64,000 nucleotides of DNA from Rhabdothermincola_A sp041688815 (GTDB lineage: Bacteria; Actinomycetota; Acidimicrobiia; Acidimicrobiales; Acidimicrobilacustridaceae): assembly GCA_041688815.1 (NCBI GenBank), contig JBDNHK010000023.1, positions 1 to 64,000 on the forward strand. The letters run 5' to 3'. Both the position numbers and the translations under genes were made by a program. The notes below the pieces were generated by a model that saw only the letters and a list, made by a program, of their open reading frames with translations, was not told the origin of the DNA and ran no database searches. Numbering within the stretch: position 1 is the first letter of the stretch; every line of letters starts with the position of its first letter. Below, one piece after another: positions 41,920 to 49,766 of the stretch.

Positions 41920-43020
41920 TCAGATCGTTCCGGCGGCGAGCAGCCCGATGGTGATGACTGCGACCACCAGCCGCTCCCAGCCGAAGATGGCCAGGCTGCG
42001 CGTCTGCAACCAGCTCACCATCCACTTGACGGCGAGGGCGGCGGCCGCGAACGCGAAGAGCAGGCCGATGAGCGGGTCGATCACCCCGTAGGCGTCGACG
42101 ACGGTCGATCCGTTCTTGGCTCCCTCGTAGAGGGTGGCTCCGGCGAGCGTGACCAGACCGAGCAGGAAGCTGAACTCGACCGCGGCCGCCAGCGTCGATC
42201 CGATGGCGAGGGCGGCGAGGATCGTCACGAGGCTGCGGCTGGTGCCTGGCCACATGGCGATCACCTGCGCGGCCCCGATGATGAGCGCCTGCTTCGGGCC
42301 GATGTGGGTGAGGCTCAGGCCCGGTCGGTCGGCGCGGACCTTGTCGGCGATGGCCAGGATCAGGACTCCCCCGGCGATCCAGGCGGCTACCACCGGCCAG
42401 GGTCCGAGCAGGTTGTCCTTGATGGGCTTTTCGAACAGGACTCCGATGACGACGGCGGGCGCAGTGGCGCACACCAGGGCGATGAGCAGGCGTCGGCCGT
42501 CGACATCACGACCGAACAGGCCGGCGACGATGGTGGCGATGCGACGCCGGTAGAGCACCAGTACGGCGAGGATGGCGCCGAACTGGATGGCGATCAGGTA
42601 CGAGTCGGCGGCGTCCTTGGTGGCGGGGTCCTCGCCGATGCCGAGCAGTCGTTGGGTGATGAGGAGGTGGCCGGTCGAGCTGATTGGGAGGTACTCGGTC
42701 ACGCCCTCGACCACGCCGAGCACGGCGGCCTTCCATCCCGTCATCTCGGAGTCGGCGGCCTGCACGTCGGTCTCGTCGGTCGACGAGGTCGTGGCCGCGG
42801 GGCCCGGCCCGCCGGTGAGGGTGACGGTTGGGCTGTCCTGGGCTCTGACGGCCCGTTGGTCGCCGAGTACGAGCCCGGTCAGGGTCGCGAGACCGAGGGC
42901 GACCAGGACCACGAGGGCGATCGGGCGGGCGACGAATCGTCCCCACGGGGGACGGGAGACGCGGCTGAGGTCGGGCACGACGACGTACGCTACCGCTGGT
43001 CGCGAACCTGTCTCGGGCAT
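41920..43020 (-). CDS. uppP: Undecaprenyl-diphosphatase UppP (BacA) with N-terminal extension
   Basis: 366 residues. The catalytic core, from about residue 92, is normal: GVVEGVTEYLPISSTGHLLI (E-x-x-x-E and the PISSTGH motif) and VIAMWPGTSRSLVTILAALA (P-G-x-S-R-S), with about eight helices. It recycles undecaprenyl diphosphate to the monophosphate carrier for peptidoglycan and other polymers. Ahead of the core lie ~90 extra residues: a cytosolic stretch, one helix (PIALVVLVALGLATLTGLVL) and a Thr/Ser/Gly linker (TVTLTGGPGPAATTSSTDET), which standard UppP (~270 residues) does not have. An ATG at residue 93 (MTGWKAAV) could be an alternative start. Confidence 0.92.
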   Translation of the reverse strand: MPETGSRPAVAYVVVPDLSRVSRPPWGRFVARPIALVVLVALGLATLTGLVLGDQRAVRAQDSPTVTLTGGPGPAATTSSTDETDVQAADSEMTGWKAAVLGVVEGVTEYLPISSTGHLLITQRLLGIGEDPATKDAADSYLIAIQFGAILAVLVLYRRRIATIVAGLFGRDVDGRRLLIALVCATAPAVVIGVLFEKPIKDNLLGPWPVVAAWIAGGVLILAIADKVRADRPGLSLTHIGPKQALIIGAAQVIAMWPGTSRSLVTILAALAIGSTLAAAVEFSFLLGLVTLAGATLYEGAKNGSTVVDAYGVIDPLIGLLFAFAAAALAVKWMVSWLQTRSLAIFGWERLVVAVITIGLLAAGTI

Positions 43021-43094
43021 GCGGATCGGGCCCTTTCCAGCCCGGTGGAGGTCGGCCTAGTGTGGGTTCCTTCCCCCTCGTGTCCCCTCCCTGC

Positions 43095-43101
43095 GGAGGA
43101 G
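43095..43101 (+). promoter_or_regulatory. Shine-Dalgarno GGAGGAG fixing a TTG start
   Basis: GGAGGAG ends 5 nt before the TTG at 43107. It is the best ribosome site in this interval and decides the start of the SAF-domain gene in favour of TTG 43107 over the upstream in-frame GTG at 43062. Confidence 0.7.
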
Positions 43102-43106
43102 TTCTC

Positions 43107-43745
43107 TTGGGTTCTGTGTCATTCACGCCCCGTCGTCGGGCTCGCCTTCGGCGTCGGCGCCCTCCGGCCCGGTGGTTGGCTGCGGCCGTGCTGGCCGTGG
43201 TGGCGGGAGCGGTGGCGGCCCACGTGGTCGGCGATGCCGAAGCCACCCGCCAGGCCTACGCCACCCGGCGGTCGGTGCCGGTCGTGGTTCGTGATCTTGC
43301 TCCCGGTGCCGCGATCACCTCGTCCGACGTGGAGTTCCGTGATCGGCCCGCGGTCGCTGTGCCCGACGGTGTGGCCGCGGAGCCGATGGGACGGGTCGTG
43401 CGGGACCGGCTTCTCGCAGGAGAGGTCGTCGTCGAGGCCCGCCTGGCGGGCTCTGGTAGTGGGCCCGGCGCTCTGTTGTCGCCCGGTCGACGAGCCCTGG
43501 CACTGCCGCGAGACGAGGTCAGGGTCCAACTGACGATCGGCGATCGGGTGGACGTGTTGGCGCCCGACGCCCTCGCCCCGGCGGGTGGCTCGGCCACGGC
43601 CCGGCGGGTGGCGCGCGCCGCCGAGGTCCTCGCCGTCGACGACACCACGCTGACGGTGGGCGTGCAGAGCGTCGAGGCGCCGGCCGTGGCCCGGGCGGTG
43701 CTCGACGGGGCGGTGGCGGTGGCGCTGGTGGCCCCGGCCCCCTGA
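43107..43745 (+). CDS. SAF-domain protein, CpaB/RcpC-like
   Basis: 212 residues from the TTG at 43107. A basic N-terminus (TPRRRARLRRRRPPARW) is followed by one membrane helix (LAAAVLAVVAGAVAAHVVG) and then an SAF domain: VPVVVRDLAPGAAITSSDVE, DRLLAGEVVVEARLAGSG and RALALPRDEVRVQLTIGDRV DVLAP-type strand order. This is the CpaB/FlgA layout used in pilus or flagellar assembly, but no other pilus genes are in the window, so the partner is unknown. Ends 9 bp before the convergent FmdB-like gene. Confidence 0.8.
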   Translation: MGSVSFTPRRRARLRRRRPPARWLAAAVLAVVAGAVAAHVVGDAEATRQAYATRRSVPVVVRDLAPGAAITSSDVEFRDRPAVAVPDGVAAEPMGRVVRDRLLAGEVVVEARLAGSGSGPGALLSPGRRALALPRDEVRVQLTIGDRVDVLAPDALAPAGGSATARRVARAAEVLAVDDTTLTVGVQSVEAPAVARAVLDGAVAVALVAPAP

Positions 43746-43754
43746 AGAGCGGCT

Positions 43755-44114
43755 TCAGGCGGCGCTGGTGGTCGACGATCCGCCCGAGCCGGTGCCGGGG
43801 CTGGAGTCGGCCTTCTTGGCCGTCGACGCGGCAGGCTCCGACTTCGATGACGAGTCGCTCGACGACGCCGCGGATTCAGAGCTCTTCGTGGAGTCGCCGG
43901 ACTTCGCCGTGTCGTCGGTCTTGGTGGTCGTCGAGCTGCCCCGTGTGTCGTTCTTGTAGAAACCGCTGCCCTTGAAGGCGATGCCCACCGACCCGAAGAG
44001 CTTCTTCAGCACGCCCCTGCAGCTCGGGCACTCGGTCAGGGGGTCGTCGGTGAAGGCCTGCTGTGCCTCGAGCTCGTCACCGCAGTCTCTACAGCGGTAC
44101 TCATAGGTGGGCAT
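43755..44114 (-). CDS. FmdB-family zinc-ribbon protein with Ser/Thr/Lys tail
   Basis: 119 residues from the ATG at 44112-44114, which has GGAGGA a few nt upstream. The first ~45 residues are the FmdB zinc ribbon: MPTYEYRCRDCGDELEAQQ and TECPSCRGVLKKLFGSVGIA (two CX2C pairs), then FKGSGFYKNDTRG. After that comes a ~60-residue low-complexity tail of Ser, Thr, Lys and Ala. FmdB proteins are thought to regulate amide/formamide metabolism in some bacteria, but in actinobacteria the role is unproven. The frame upstream to 44189 is not convincing. Confidence 0.88.
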   Translation of the reverse strand: MPTYEYRCRDCGDELEAQQAFTDDPLTECPSCRGVLKKLFGSVGIAFKGSGFYKNDTRGSSTTTKTDDTAKSGDSTKSSESAASSSDSSSKSEPAASTAKKADSSPGTGSGGSSTTSAA

Positions 44115-44306
44115 CCGTCGTCCTCCGCGGTTGCTGCCGGTGGGGTGCTTCGCTCGTCGCTGGCACTCTCTGCGGGCGACTGCCAGCATACCGAAGGCGG
44201 ATCATGGTCCGCATCTCCCCCGGTCACCGTCCTTCGTGGCCACGACCGTGGCCTCTACGATGCGACCGAAGACGCCCACGAGTCTCGAGAGGGAGAGGTC
44301 CGAGCT

Positions 44307-45194
44307 GTGCCGAGATCGCGTGTCACCAAGGCGGTCATCCCGGCCGCGGGCCTCGGGACCCGCTTCCTGCCGGCCACGAAGGCCCAGCCGAAGGAGATGC
44401 TGCCGATCGTCGACAAGCCGGCGATCCAGTACGTGGTCGAAGAGGCAGTGCGGGCGGGCATCGACGACATCCTCATCATCACCGGCCGGGGTAAGCGCAC
44501 CCTCGAAGACCATTTCGACCGCAACTTCGAGCTCGAGTACTACCTCGAGCAGAAGGGCAAGACCGATGATCTGGCCGACATCCAGGCTCTCGCCGAGATG
44601 GCCGACATCCATTACGTGCGCCAGGGTGAGCCACTCGGTCTCGGCCACGCGGTGTCGGTGGCGCGCAAGCACGTCGGCGACAACCCGTTCGTGGTGATGC
44701 TCGGCGACGACATCATGGTCGACGACTCCACCGTGCTCGCCGACATGATCCGCACCTACGAGCAGTACGGCCGGTCGGTGGTGGCGTTGTCGGAGTTCCC
44801 TCCCAGCGAGATCTCGGCCTACGGCTGTGTGGACCCGGAGATTCTCACCGCCGACCTGGTGCAGCTGCGCGGCATAGTGGAGAAGCCCGCCCCGGAAGAC
44901 GCCCCGTCCAACCTCGCGGTCATGGGTCGTTACGTCTTCACTCCGGAGATCTTCGATGCCCTCGAGCACGTGCAGCCCGGGGTGGGGGGCGAGATCCAGC
45001 TCACCGACGCCATCGCCCTCCTGCTCGACGACCAGACCGTCTACGGCTGGGTCTTCGGTGAGGGCCGCTACGACATCGGCAAGAAGCTCGACTTCCTACG
45101 GGCGACGGTCGAGCTGGCCCTCGACCGGCCCGACCTCGGTCCGGAGTTCCGCCGATTCCTCGTCGACCTGGTCGACAAGCGCGACCTGCGGTGA
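44307..45194 (+). CDS. galU: UTP--glucose-1-phosphate uridylyltransferase
   Basis: 295 residues. Nucleotide-binding IPAAGLGTRFLPATKAQPKE; MLPIVDKPAIQYVVEEAVRA; metal-binding VVMLGDDIMVDD; sugar-phosphate lysine region LRGIVEKPAPEDAPS; GGEIQLTDAIALLLDD. Makes UDP-glucose for glycolipids and wall sugars. The GTG at 44307 gives MPRSRVTKAVIPAAGLG and has GGGAGAGG upstream; the frame is open from 44145 but that part is non-homologous. Overlaps moeA by 4 nt (GTGA). First gene of a rightward run that continues with Moco genes. Confidence 0.95.
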   Translation: MPRSRVTKAVIPAAGLGTRFLPATKAQPKEMLPIVDKPAIQYVVEEAVRAGIDDILIITGRGKRTLEDHFDRNFELEYYLEQKGKTDDLADIQALAEMADIHYVRQGEPLGLGHAVSVARKHVGDNPFVVMLGDDIMVDDSTVLADMIRTYEQYGRSVVALSEFPPSEISAYGCVDPEILTADLVQLRGIVEKPAPEDAPSNLAVMGRYVFTPEIFDALEHVQPGVGGEIQLTDAIALLLDDQTVYGWVFGEGRYDIGKKLDFLRATVELALDRPDLGPEFRRFLVDLVDKRDLR

Positions 45195-46447
45195 TCCCTC
45201 TCGACGAGGCGCGGGCCTTCGTCCTCTCGGGCAGTGTGTGCGGGCCCACCGTCAGCCTCGCGCTCCCCGACGCGCTCGGCGCGGTGTTGGCCGAGGCCGT
45301 GGTGGCAGGGGAGGCGGTGCCCCCGTTCGCCAACACGGCGATGGACGGGTTCGCAGTGCGAGGGGCGGACACCATCGGCGCCGACACCCAGCATCCGGTC
45401 GAGCTCCGCGTCGTCGGCACGGTGCGCGCCGGTATGTCGGGCACCGACACCCTGGTCGGGGCGGGTGAGGCCGCCCGGATCATGACCGGGGCGCCCATGC
45501 CCCCCGGAGCCGACGCGGTGGTGATGGTGGAGGCCACCGCGGCCGACGATTCCTCGGGAACGGTCGCCGTGCGGGCCGAGGTCGCACCGGGGCGCCACGT
45601 ACGCCCGGTCGGCGACGACATCGAGGTGGGTGACGTCGTCGCGCCCGCAGGGACCGTGCTCACCGCCGGGCACCTGGGGCTGCTGGCCACCGTGGGCGTC
45701 ACCGAACTCTCGGTTGTGCGCCGGCCGGTCGTCGGCGTTCTCTCCACCGGGGACGAGCTGGTCGAGGGCGGCCGGCCGCTGTCGCCCGGACAGATTCGCG
45801 ACTCCAACCGGCTGGCCCTGCGTTCGCTGCTCGGTGTGAGCGGTTTCGAGGTCGTCGATCTGGGTCTCGTCGCTGACGACGAGTCGGCGATCGAGGCGGC
45901 ATTGCGAGACGGCGTGGCCCGATGTGATGCCCTGGTCACCAGCGGTGGGGTGAGCATGGGGGACTTCGACTTCGTGAAGGTGGTGCTCGACCGCATCGGC
46001 GCCATGCGCTGGATGCAGGTCGCGATCAGGCCGGCCAAACCGCTGGCCTTCGGCACCGTGGCCCGCCCCGACGGCACCCTGGTGCCCGTCTTCGGCCTGC
46101 CCGGGAACCCGGTGTCGTCGCTGGTGAGCTTCGAGCTGTTCTGCCGTCCGGCCCTTCGCCAGATGGCGGGCCGGACCGGTGTCGACCGATTCCGGCCCGC
46201 AGTCTCGGCCGTCGTCGACGAGGCCCTCTCTCGCCAGCCCGACCAGAAGGTGCACTTCGCCCGTGTCCTGGTCCATCACCGCCACGACGACGGCCGGTAC
46301 CACGCGCGTTCGGCCGGGCCCCAGGGGTCGCACCAACTGACGGCGATGGCGGGGGCGCAAGGGCTGGCCGAGCTCCCCGACGGGCCCTCGCTCGACGTGG
46401 GGTCGACGGTGACCGTGCACCTGCTCGACTCCGCCCTCGGGTTCTGA
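45191..46447 (+). CDS. moeA: Molybdopterin molybdotransferase MoeA
   Basis: 418 residues. Inserts molybdate into adenylylated molybdopterin. N-terminal PPFANTAMDGFAVRGADT; GAGEAARIMTGAPMPPGADA; central MoCF/MogA-like domain with RPVVGVLSTGDELVEGG and VTSGGVSMGDFDFVKVVLD; PAKPLAFGTVARP and VFGLPGNPVSSLVSFELF; C-terminal beta-barrel to the end. All landmark motifs are present. GTG start inside the galU stop. The galU-moeA pairing is widespread in actinobacteria. Confidence 0.95.
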   Translation: MIPLDEARAFVLSGSVCGPTVSLALPDALGAVLAEAVVAGEAVPPFANTAMDGFAVRGADTIGADTQHPVELRVVGTVRAGMSGTDTLVGAGEAARIMTGAPMPPGADAVVMVEATAADDSSGTVAVRAEVAPGRHVRPVGDDIEVGDVVAPAGTVLTAGHLGLLATVGVTELSVVRRPVVGVLSTGDELVEGGRPLSPGQIRDSNRLALRSLLGVSGFEVVDLGLVADDESAIEAALRDGVARCDALVTSGGVSMGDFDFVKVVLDRIGAMRWMQVAIRPAKPLAFGTVARPDGTLVPVFGLPGNPVSSLVSFELFCRPALRQMAGRTGVDRFRPAVSAVVDEALSRQPDQKVHFARVLVHHRHDDGRYHARSAGPQGSHQLTAMAGAQGLAELPDGPSLDVGSTVTVHLLDSALGF

Positions 46448-46499
46448 GCAGGCGGACGGCGGGGCCGACCGCCAGGCCAACCAGTACGCTCGGGTTCCT

Positions 46500-47519
46500 A
46501 TGGCGCCGTCGATCCCGGATCGCTCCACCCCTGACTCGCTGGTCGACGACTTCGGACGCGTCCACCGAGACCTGCGCATCTCCGTCACCGACCGGTGCAA
46601 CTTCCGGTGCACGTACTGCATGCCGGCCGAGGGCATGCCCTGGTTGCCTCGCGATGAACTGCTCACCTACGAAGAGCTGACGCGGGTCGCTCGGGTCTGC
46701 GTCGAGCGTTTCGGCTTCGACGGCATCCGTCTCACCGGGGGTGAGCCCACCGTACGCGCCCACCTGCCCGTCCTCGTCGAGAAGTTGGCGGCCCTCGATG
46801 TCGACCTGGCCATCACCACCAACGGGGCCACCCTCCGTCTGGTGGCCCACGACCTTGCCGAAGCCGGGCTCCGGCGCATCAACGTTTCCTGCGACTCCCT
46901 GCGCCCCGAGCGGTTCGCCGAGATCACCAAGCGCGACGAGCTCGCCCGCGTGCTCGACGGCGTCGATGCGGCCATCGAGGCGGGGCTGGCGCCGGTGAAG
47001 ATGAATGTCGTCGTCATGCGGGGCGTCAACGACGACGAGATCGTCGACTTCGCGATCTACGGCCGTGAGCGCGGGGTGGTGGTGCGCTTCATCGAGTTCA
47101 TGCCCCTCGACGCCCAGGGGGCGTGGACGAACGACCAGGTGGTGAGCCAAGCCGAGATCGTCGCCACGATCGACGCCGTCTTCCCGCTCGAAGGGGTGGG
47201 CCCGACCGAGCGTGGTTCGGCCCCGGCGGACCGGTGGCGCTATCGCGATGGTGGCGGCGAGGTCGGGGTGATCCCGAGCGTCACCCAGGCCTTCTGTGAG
47301 TCCTGCGACCGGGTTCGCCTCACCGCCGAGGGGATGCTGCGCCACTGCTTGTTCGCCACCCGCGAGCTCGACCTCCGGTCGCCATTGCGGGCCGGCGCCT
47401 CCGACGACGACCTGGCCGACGCCATCAGGGCCGAGGTGGGGGCCAAGTGGGCCGGCCACCAGATCAACCAGGTCCACTTCATCCGACCCTCCCGGTCGAT
47501 GAGCCAGATCGGCGGCTGA
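46500..47519 (+). CDS. moaA: GTP 3',8-cyclase MoaA
   Basis: 339 residues, radical-SAM enzyme of the first Moco step. N-terminal cluster SVTDRCNFRCTYCMPAEG (CX3CX2C); LTGGEPTVR for SAM binding; C-terminal second cluster QAFCESCDRVRLTAEG with a third Cys in LRHCLF; and the conserved C-terminal di-glycine (SQIGG). GTP-binding arginines of the C-terminal part are visible in RVRLTAEG. The start at 46500 is an ATG, 52 bp after moeA. Complete. Confidence 0.95.
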   Translation: MAPSIPDRSTPDSLVDDFGRVHRDLRISVTDRCNFRCTYCMPAEGMPWLPRDELLTYEELTRVARVCVERFGFDGIRLTGGEPTVRAHLPVLVEKLAALDVDLAITTNGATLRLVAHDLAEAGLRRINVSCDSLRPERFAEITKRDELARVLDGVDAAIEAGLAPVKMNVVVMRGVNDDEIVDFAIYGRERGVVVRFIEFMPLDAQGAWTNDQVVSQAEIVATIDAVFPLEGVGPTERGSAPADRWRYRDGGGEVGVIPSVTQAFCESCDRVRLTAEGMLRHCLFATRELDLRSPLRAGASDDDLADAIRAEVGAKWAGHQINQVHFIRPSRSMSQIGG

Positions 47520-47584
47520 CCGCCGCGCCCGATCCACCGACGACTCATCTTCGGGAGCGCCGGGGCCGCCTACACTCGGCGCTC

Positions 47585-48160
47585 ATGTCCGATCGTGGTC
47601 TCACCCATCTCGACCCCCTGGGTCGAGCCCGGATGGTCGATGTCACTCCCAAGGAGGTCACCCACCGTCGGGCGATCGCTCGGGGAAAGGTCTTCATGCA
47701 GCCCGACACCACGTCGCTCATCGCCCGTGGGTCGGTCACGAAGGGCGACGTGCTGGCCGTGGCCCGCGTGGCCGGCATCCAGGCGGCCAAGAAGGCGCCC
47801 GACCTCATTCCCCTCTGCCACCCGTTGCTGGTCGGTTCGGTCTTCATCAACTTCCGTATCGAGGACCGCTACATCGAGGTCGAGGCCCAGGTCGAGACCG
47901 TCGACCGCACCGGTGTCGAGATGGAGGCCCTCACGGCCTGCACCGTGGCCGCATTGACCATCTACGACATGTGCAAGTCGGCCGATCGATCGATGGTGAT
48001 CGGTGACGTCACGTTGTGGGAGAAGACCGGCGGACGTTCGGGGACCTACCGGCGCGACCCTCTCGCCGGCATCGACGGGGGTGGCCTCGAGGGCCTCGGT
48101 GGGCTCTCGGGCACCGATGACGACCTCGGGCTGGGCCTCGACCTCGACGACGAGCGGTGA
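47585..48160 (+). CDS. moaC: Cyclic pyranopterin monophosphate synthase MoaC
   Basis: 191 residues from the ATG at 47585. Converts the MoaA product to cyclic pyranopterin monophosphate. Motifs: ARMVDVTPKEVTHRRAIARG, GDVLAVARVAGIQAAKKAPD, LIPLCHPLLVGSV (catalytic K and H region), VDRTGVEMEALTACTVAALT and YDMCKSADRSMVIGDVTLWE KTGG-type end. A ~30-residue Gly/Asp/Leu tail after GGRSGTYRRD is extra compared with the usual ~160 residues. Follows moaA by 65 bp; together with moeA it gives a partial Moco pathway. moaB/mog, moaD and moaE are not in the window. Confidence 0.95.
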   Translation: MSDRGLTHLDPLGRARMVDVTPKEVTHRRAIARGKVFMQPDTTSLIARGSVTKGDVLAVARVAGIQAAKKAPDLIPLCHPLLVGSVFINFRIEDRYIEVEAQVETVDRTGVEMEALTACTVAALTIYDMCKSADRSMVIGDVTLWEKTGGRSGTYRRDPLAGIDGGGLEGLGGLSGTDDDLGLGLDLDDER

Positions 48161-48350
48161 GACACCGAAACCCCCTGTGGCGACGGTCACGGCGAGGTGA
48201 ACGTCGGTTGTCCGCAGTGGAACCGGCTCGGGCTTCGTAGTAGAACCGTAACGTTCCGACTCGAACCGACCGCGGGCGTCGACCGGGCATCCACCGCCTG
48301 GATTCCGGTCACCGCTACGGTCCCGATCACCGAAAGCGAAGGCCCGGAGC

Positions 48351-48860
48351 GTGACATTCGTGGTTTTGGTCATCCTCGCGCTGGTGTGGGCGTTGTATCT
48401 GGTGTCGTGGCTGCGTTCGCGCCAAGAGACCAGGAGCGTCAACTCGATCTCGTCGTTCAGCCGGCATCTCTCCGTGCTCGAGCGCACCGCCCCGGGAGCG
48501 CGGCAAGGCGCTGACTTCGGTGCCGCCCGGGCGCGGGCGGGCCTGGCGCCGGTCGGCGTGGTCCGGCGGCCCACGCTGTCGCCGGCCAGGAAGCGTCGCA
48601 AGGACGTCCTCACCGGCCTGCTGGCGGCTTCAGCCACCACGGCCGTGGCTGCCCTCCTCGTCGGCGGGATGTTCCGGTTGCTGTTCGTGCTGGTGCTGGC
48701 CCTCACCGTCGGCTACGTGGCCCTGCTGGCCCAGGCCCAGAAGCGGGCCTTGGAACAGCAGAGCAAAGTACGCCATCTCGGTCGAGGCGACGAGTGGGAG
48801 ACCGACGGAACCTACGGCGGGACCGCCGCCCAGCTGCGTTACGCAAGCGTCCAGCGCTGA
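48351..48860 (+). CDS. GlpR/SepX-like divisome membrane protein
   Basis: 169 residues. One N-terminal helix (VVLVILALVWALYLVSWL), then SRQETRSVNSISSFSRHLSV LERT-type linker, a basic stretch (RRPTLSPARKRRKDVLTGLL) and a central helical hairpin (LLAASATTAVAALLVGGMF and LLFVLVLALTVGYVALLAQA), ending in a soluble tail. This layout, and its place after galU-moeA(-moaC), match the actinobacterial GlpR/SepX proteins that support Z-ring and septum function. The assignment depends on synteny as much as on sequence. GTG start with GGAG just upstream. Confidence 0.65.
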   Translation: MTFVVLVILALVWALYLVSWLRSRQETRSVNSISSFSRHLSVLERTAPGARQGADFGAARARAGLAPVGVVRRPTLSPARKRRKDVLTGLLAASATTAVAALLVGGMFRLLFVLVLALTVGYVALLAQAQKRALEQQSKVRHLGRGDEWETDGTYGGTAAQLRYASVQR

Positions 48861-48964
48861 CCCGCACACTCGAGTCGATCGGGTACGGCCTCGACCTCAG
48901 CTCGGACCGGAGGTGGTTTCCATCGTCGAACCCGGCGGGGATCGACGAGCCACCCCGGACGCGA

Positions 48965-48996
48965 CGATGGCGCCCCCGGGGTGGTGGGCGCCATCG
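48965..48996. terminator. Strong hairpin between convergent genes
   Basis: Arms CGATGGCGCCC (48965-48975) and GGGCGCCATCG (48986-48996) pair perfectly over 11 bp around a 10-nt loop. It lies between the SepX-like stop (48860) and the stop of the convergent CAP-domain gene (49037), the expected place for a bidirectional terminator. No clear T tail on either side. Confidence 0.65.
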
Positions 48997-49036
48997 ACGT
49001 CAGGGGGATCTCGTCGCAATTGCGTCAGCAGCAGGT

Positions 49037-49516
49037 CTATCTCTCCTGCATGAACTCGTGCACCACCCACAGGCGCCCGTCACCGCCCTGAACGACGCCG
49101 GTGCCCACCTTGTTGTAGGCCCCGAGGATGTTGGCGCGGTGGGGCGTCGAGTTCATGAACGCGATGTGGGCCTGTTCCAGGGACCAGGCGAAGCCGACGT
49201 TCTCGCCCAGGCGGGACCACGTCGTGGACCAGTTGCCGTCGGTCAGGTTCGAGTGTGACAGGAAGTTTTGGCGGTTGAGCTGGTCGGCCCAGGCCTGGGC
49301 CTTGAAGTGCAGCATCGAGTTGAACTCGAGCGGGGCCAGCCCCCGCTGGGCTCGGGACCCGTTGATGAGGTCGGCAGTGCGGTACGCCTCAGGGGTGCAG
49401 GCCCCGAGCAGGAGGCCGAGCAGGAGCGCCAAGGCGGCCACGCCGCCGATCCGGCGGGTGCGCCGCCGGGAAGGCCGGGTCGAGGACGGAGCTGTGACGA
49501 GCGTCGGAGGAGCCAT
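49037..49516 (-). CDS. CAP/SCP-domain lipoprotein
   Basis: 159 residues from the ATG at 49514-49516, with GGAGGA-like bases in the coding strand just beyond. A basic N-terminus (RPSRRRTRRIGG) and hydrophobic core (VAALALLLGLLLGA) end in the lipobox LLGAC, so the protein is probably a lipoprotein. The CAP domain follows: LINGSRAQRGLAPLEFNSML, AQAWADQLNRQNFLSHSNLT, GENVGFAW, HIAFMNSTPHRANIL and LWVVHEFMQ. CAP proteins are secreted with varied, mostly non-enzymatic roles. The ORF extension to 49564 is not needed. Confidence 0.88.
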   Translation of the reverse strand: MAPPTLVTAPSSTRPSRRRTRRIGGVAALALLLGLLLGACTPEAYRTADLINGSRAQRGLAPLEFNSMLHFKAQAWADQLNRQNFLSHSNLTDGNWSTTWSRLGENVGFAWSLEQAHIAFMNSTPHRANILGAYNKVGTGVVQGGDGRLWVVHEFMQER

Positions 49517-49692
49517 GGTCCAGTTGTCGACCCCACCGCCGCTCACCTTTAGCGTTTGGGCCACTGCGGAGGGTGCGGCGCAGGGAAACGGTCACCCCGG
49601 CGACGCTCTTCGGGATCACACTTGCGGTCGCTCTGGCCTCTGATCGTGGATTCCCGGCGGGCTGGGCCCGCGGGTAACGTGAAGCCCCCTGC

Positions 49693-49766
49693 GGGGGTGT
49701 AGCTCAGTTGGCTAGAGCGCTACGTTCGCAACGTAGAGGTCGGGAGTTCGATTCTCCTCACCTCCA
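49693..49766 (+). tRNA. tRNA-Ala (anticodon CGC)
   Basis: Full cloverleaf. The acceptor GGGGGTG pairs with CACCTCC and includes G3:U70, the identity element of tRNA-Ala. D arm GCTC..GAGC; anticodon stem CTACG/CGTAG with loop TTCGCAA, anticodon CGC, reading GCG; T arm GGGAG-TTCGATT-CTCCT. Discriminator A at 49766; CCA is not encoded. The 3' end overlaps the annotated end of the minus-strand ABC permease by 9 bases. Confidence 0.95.
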
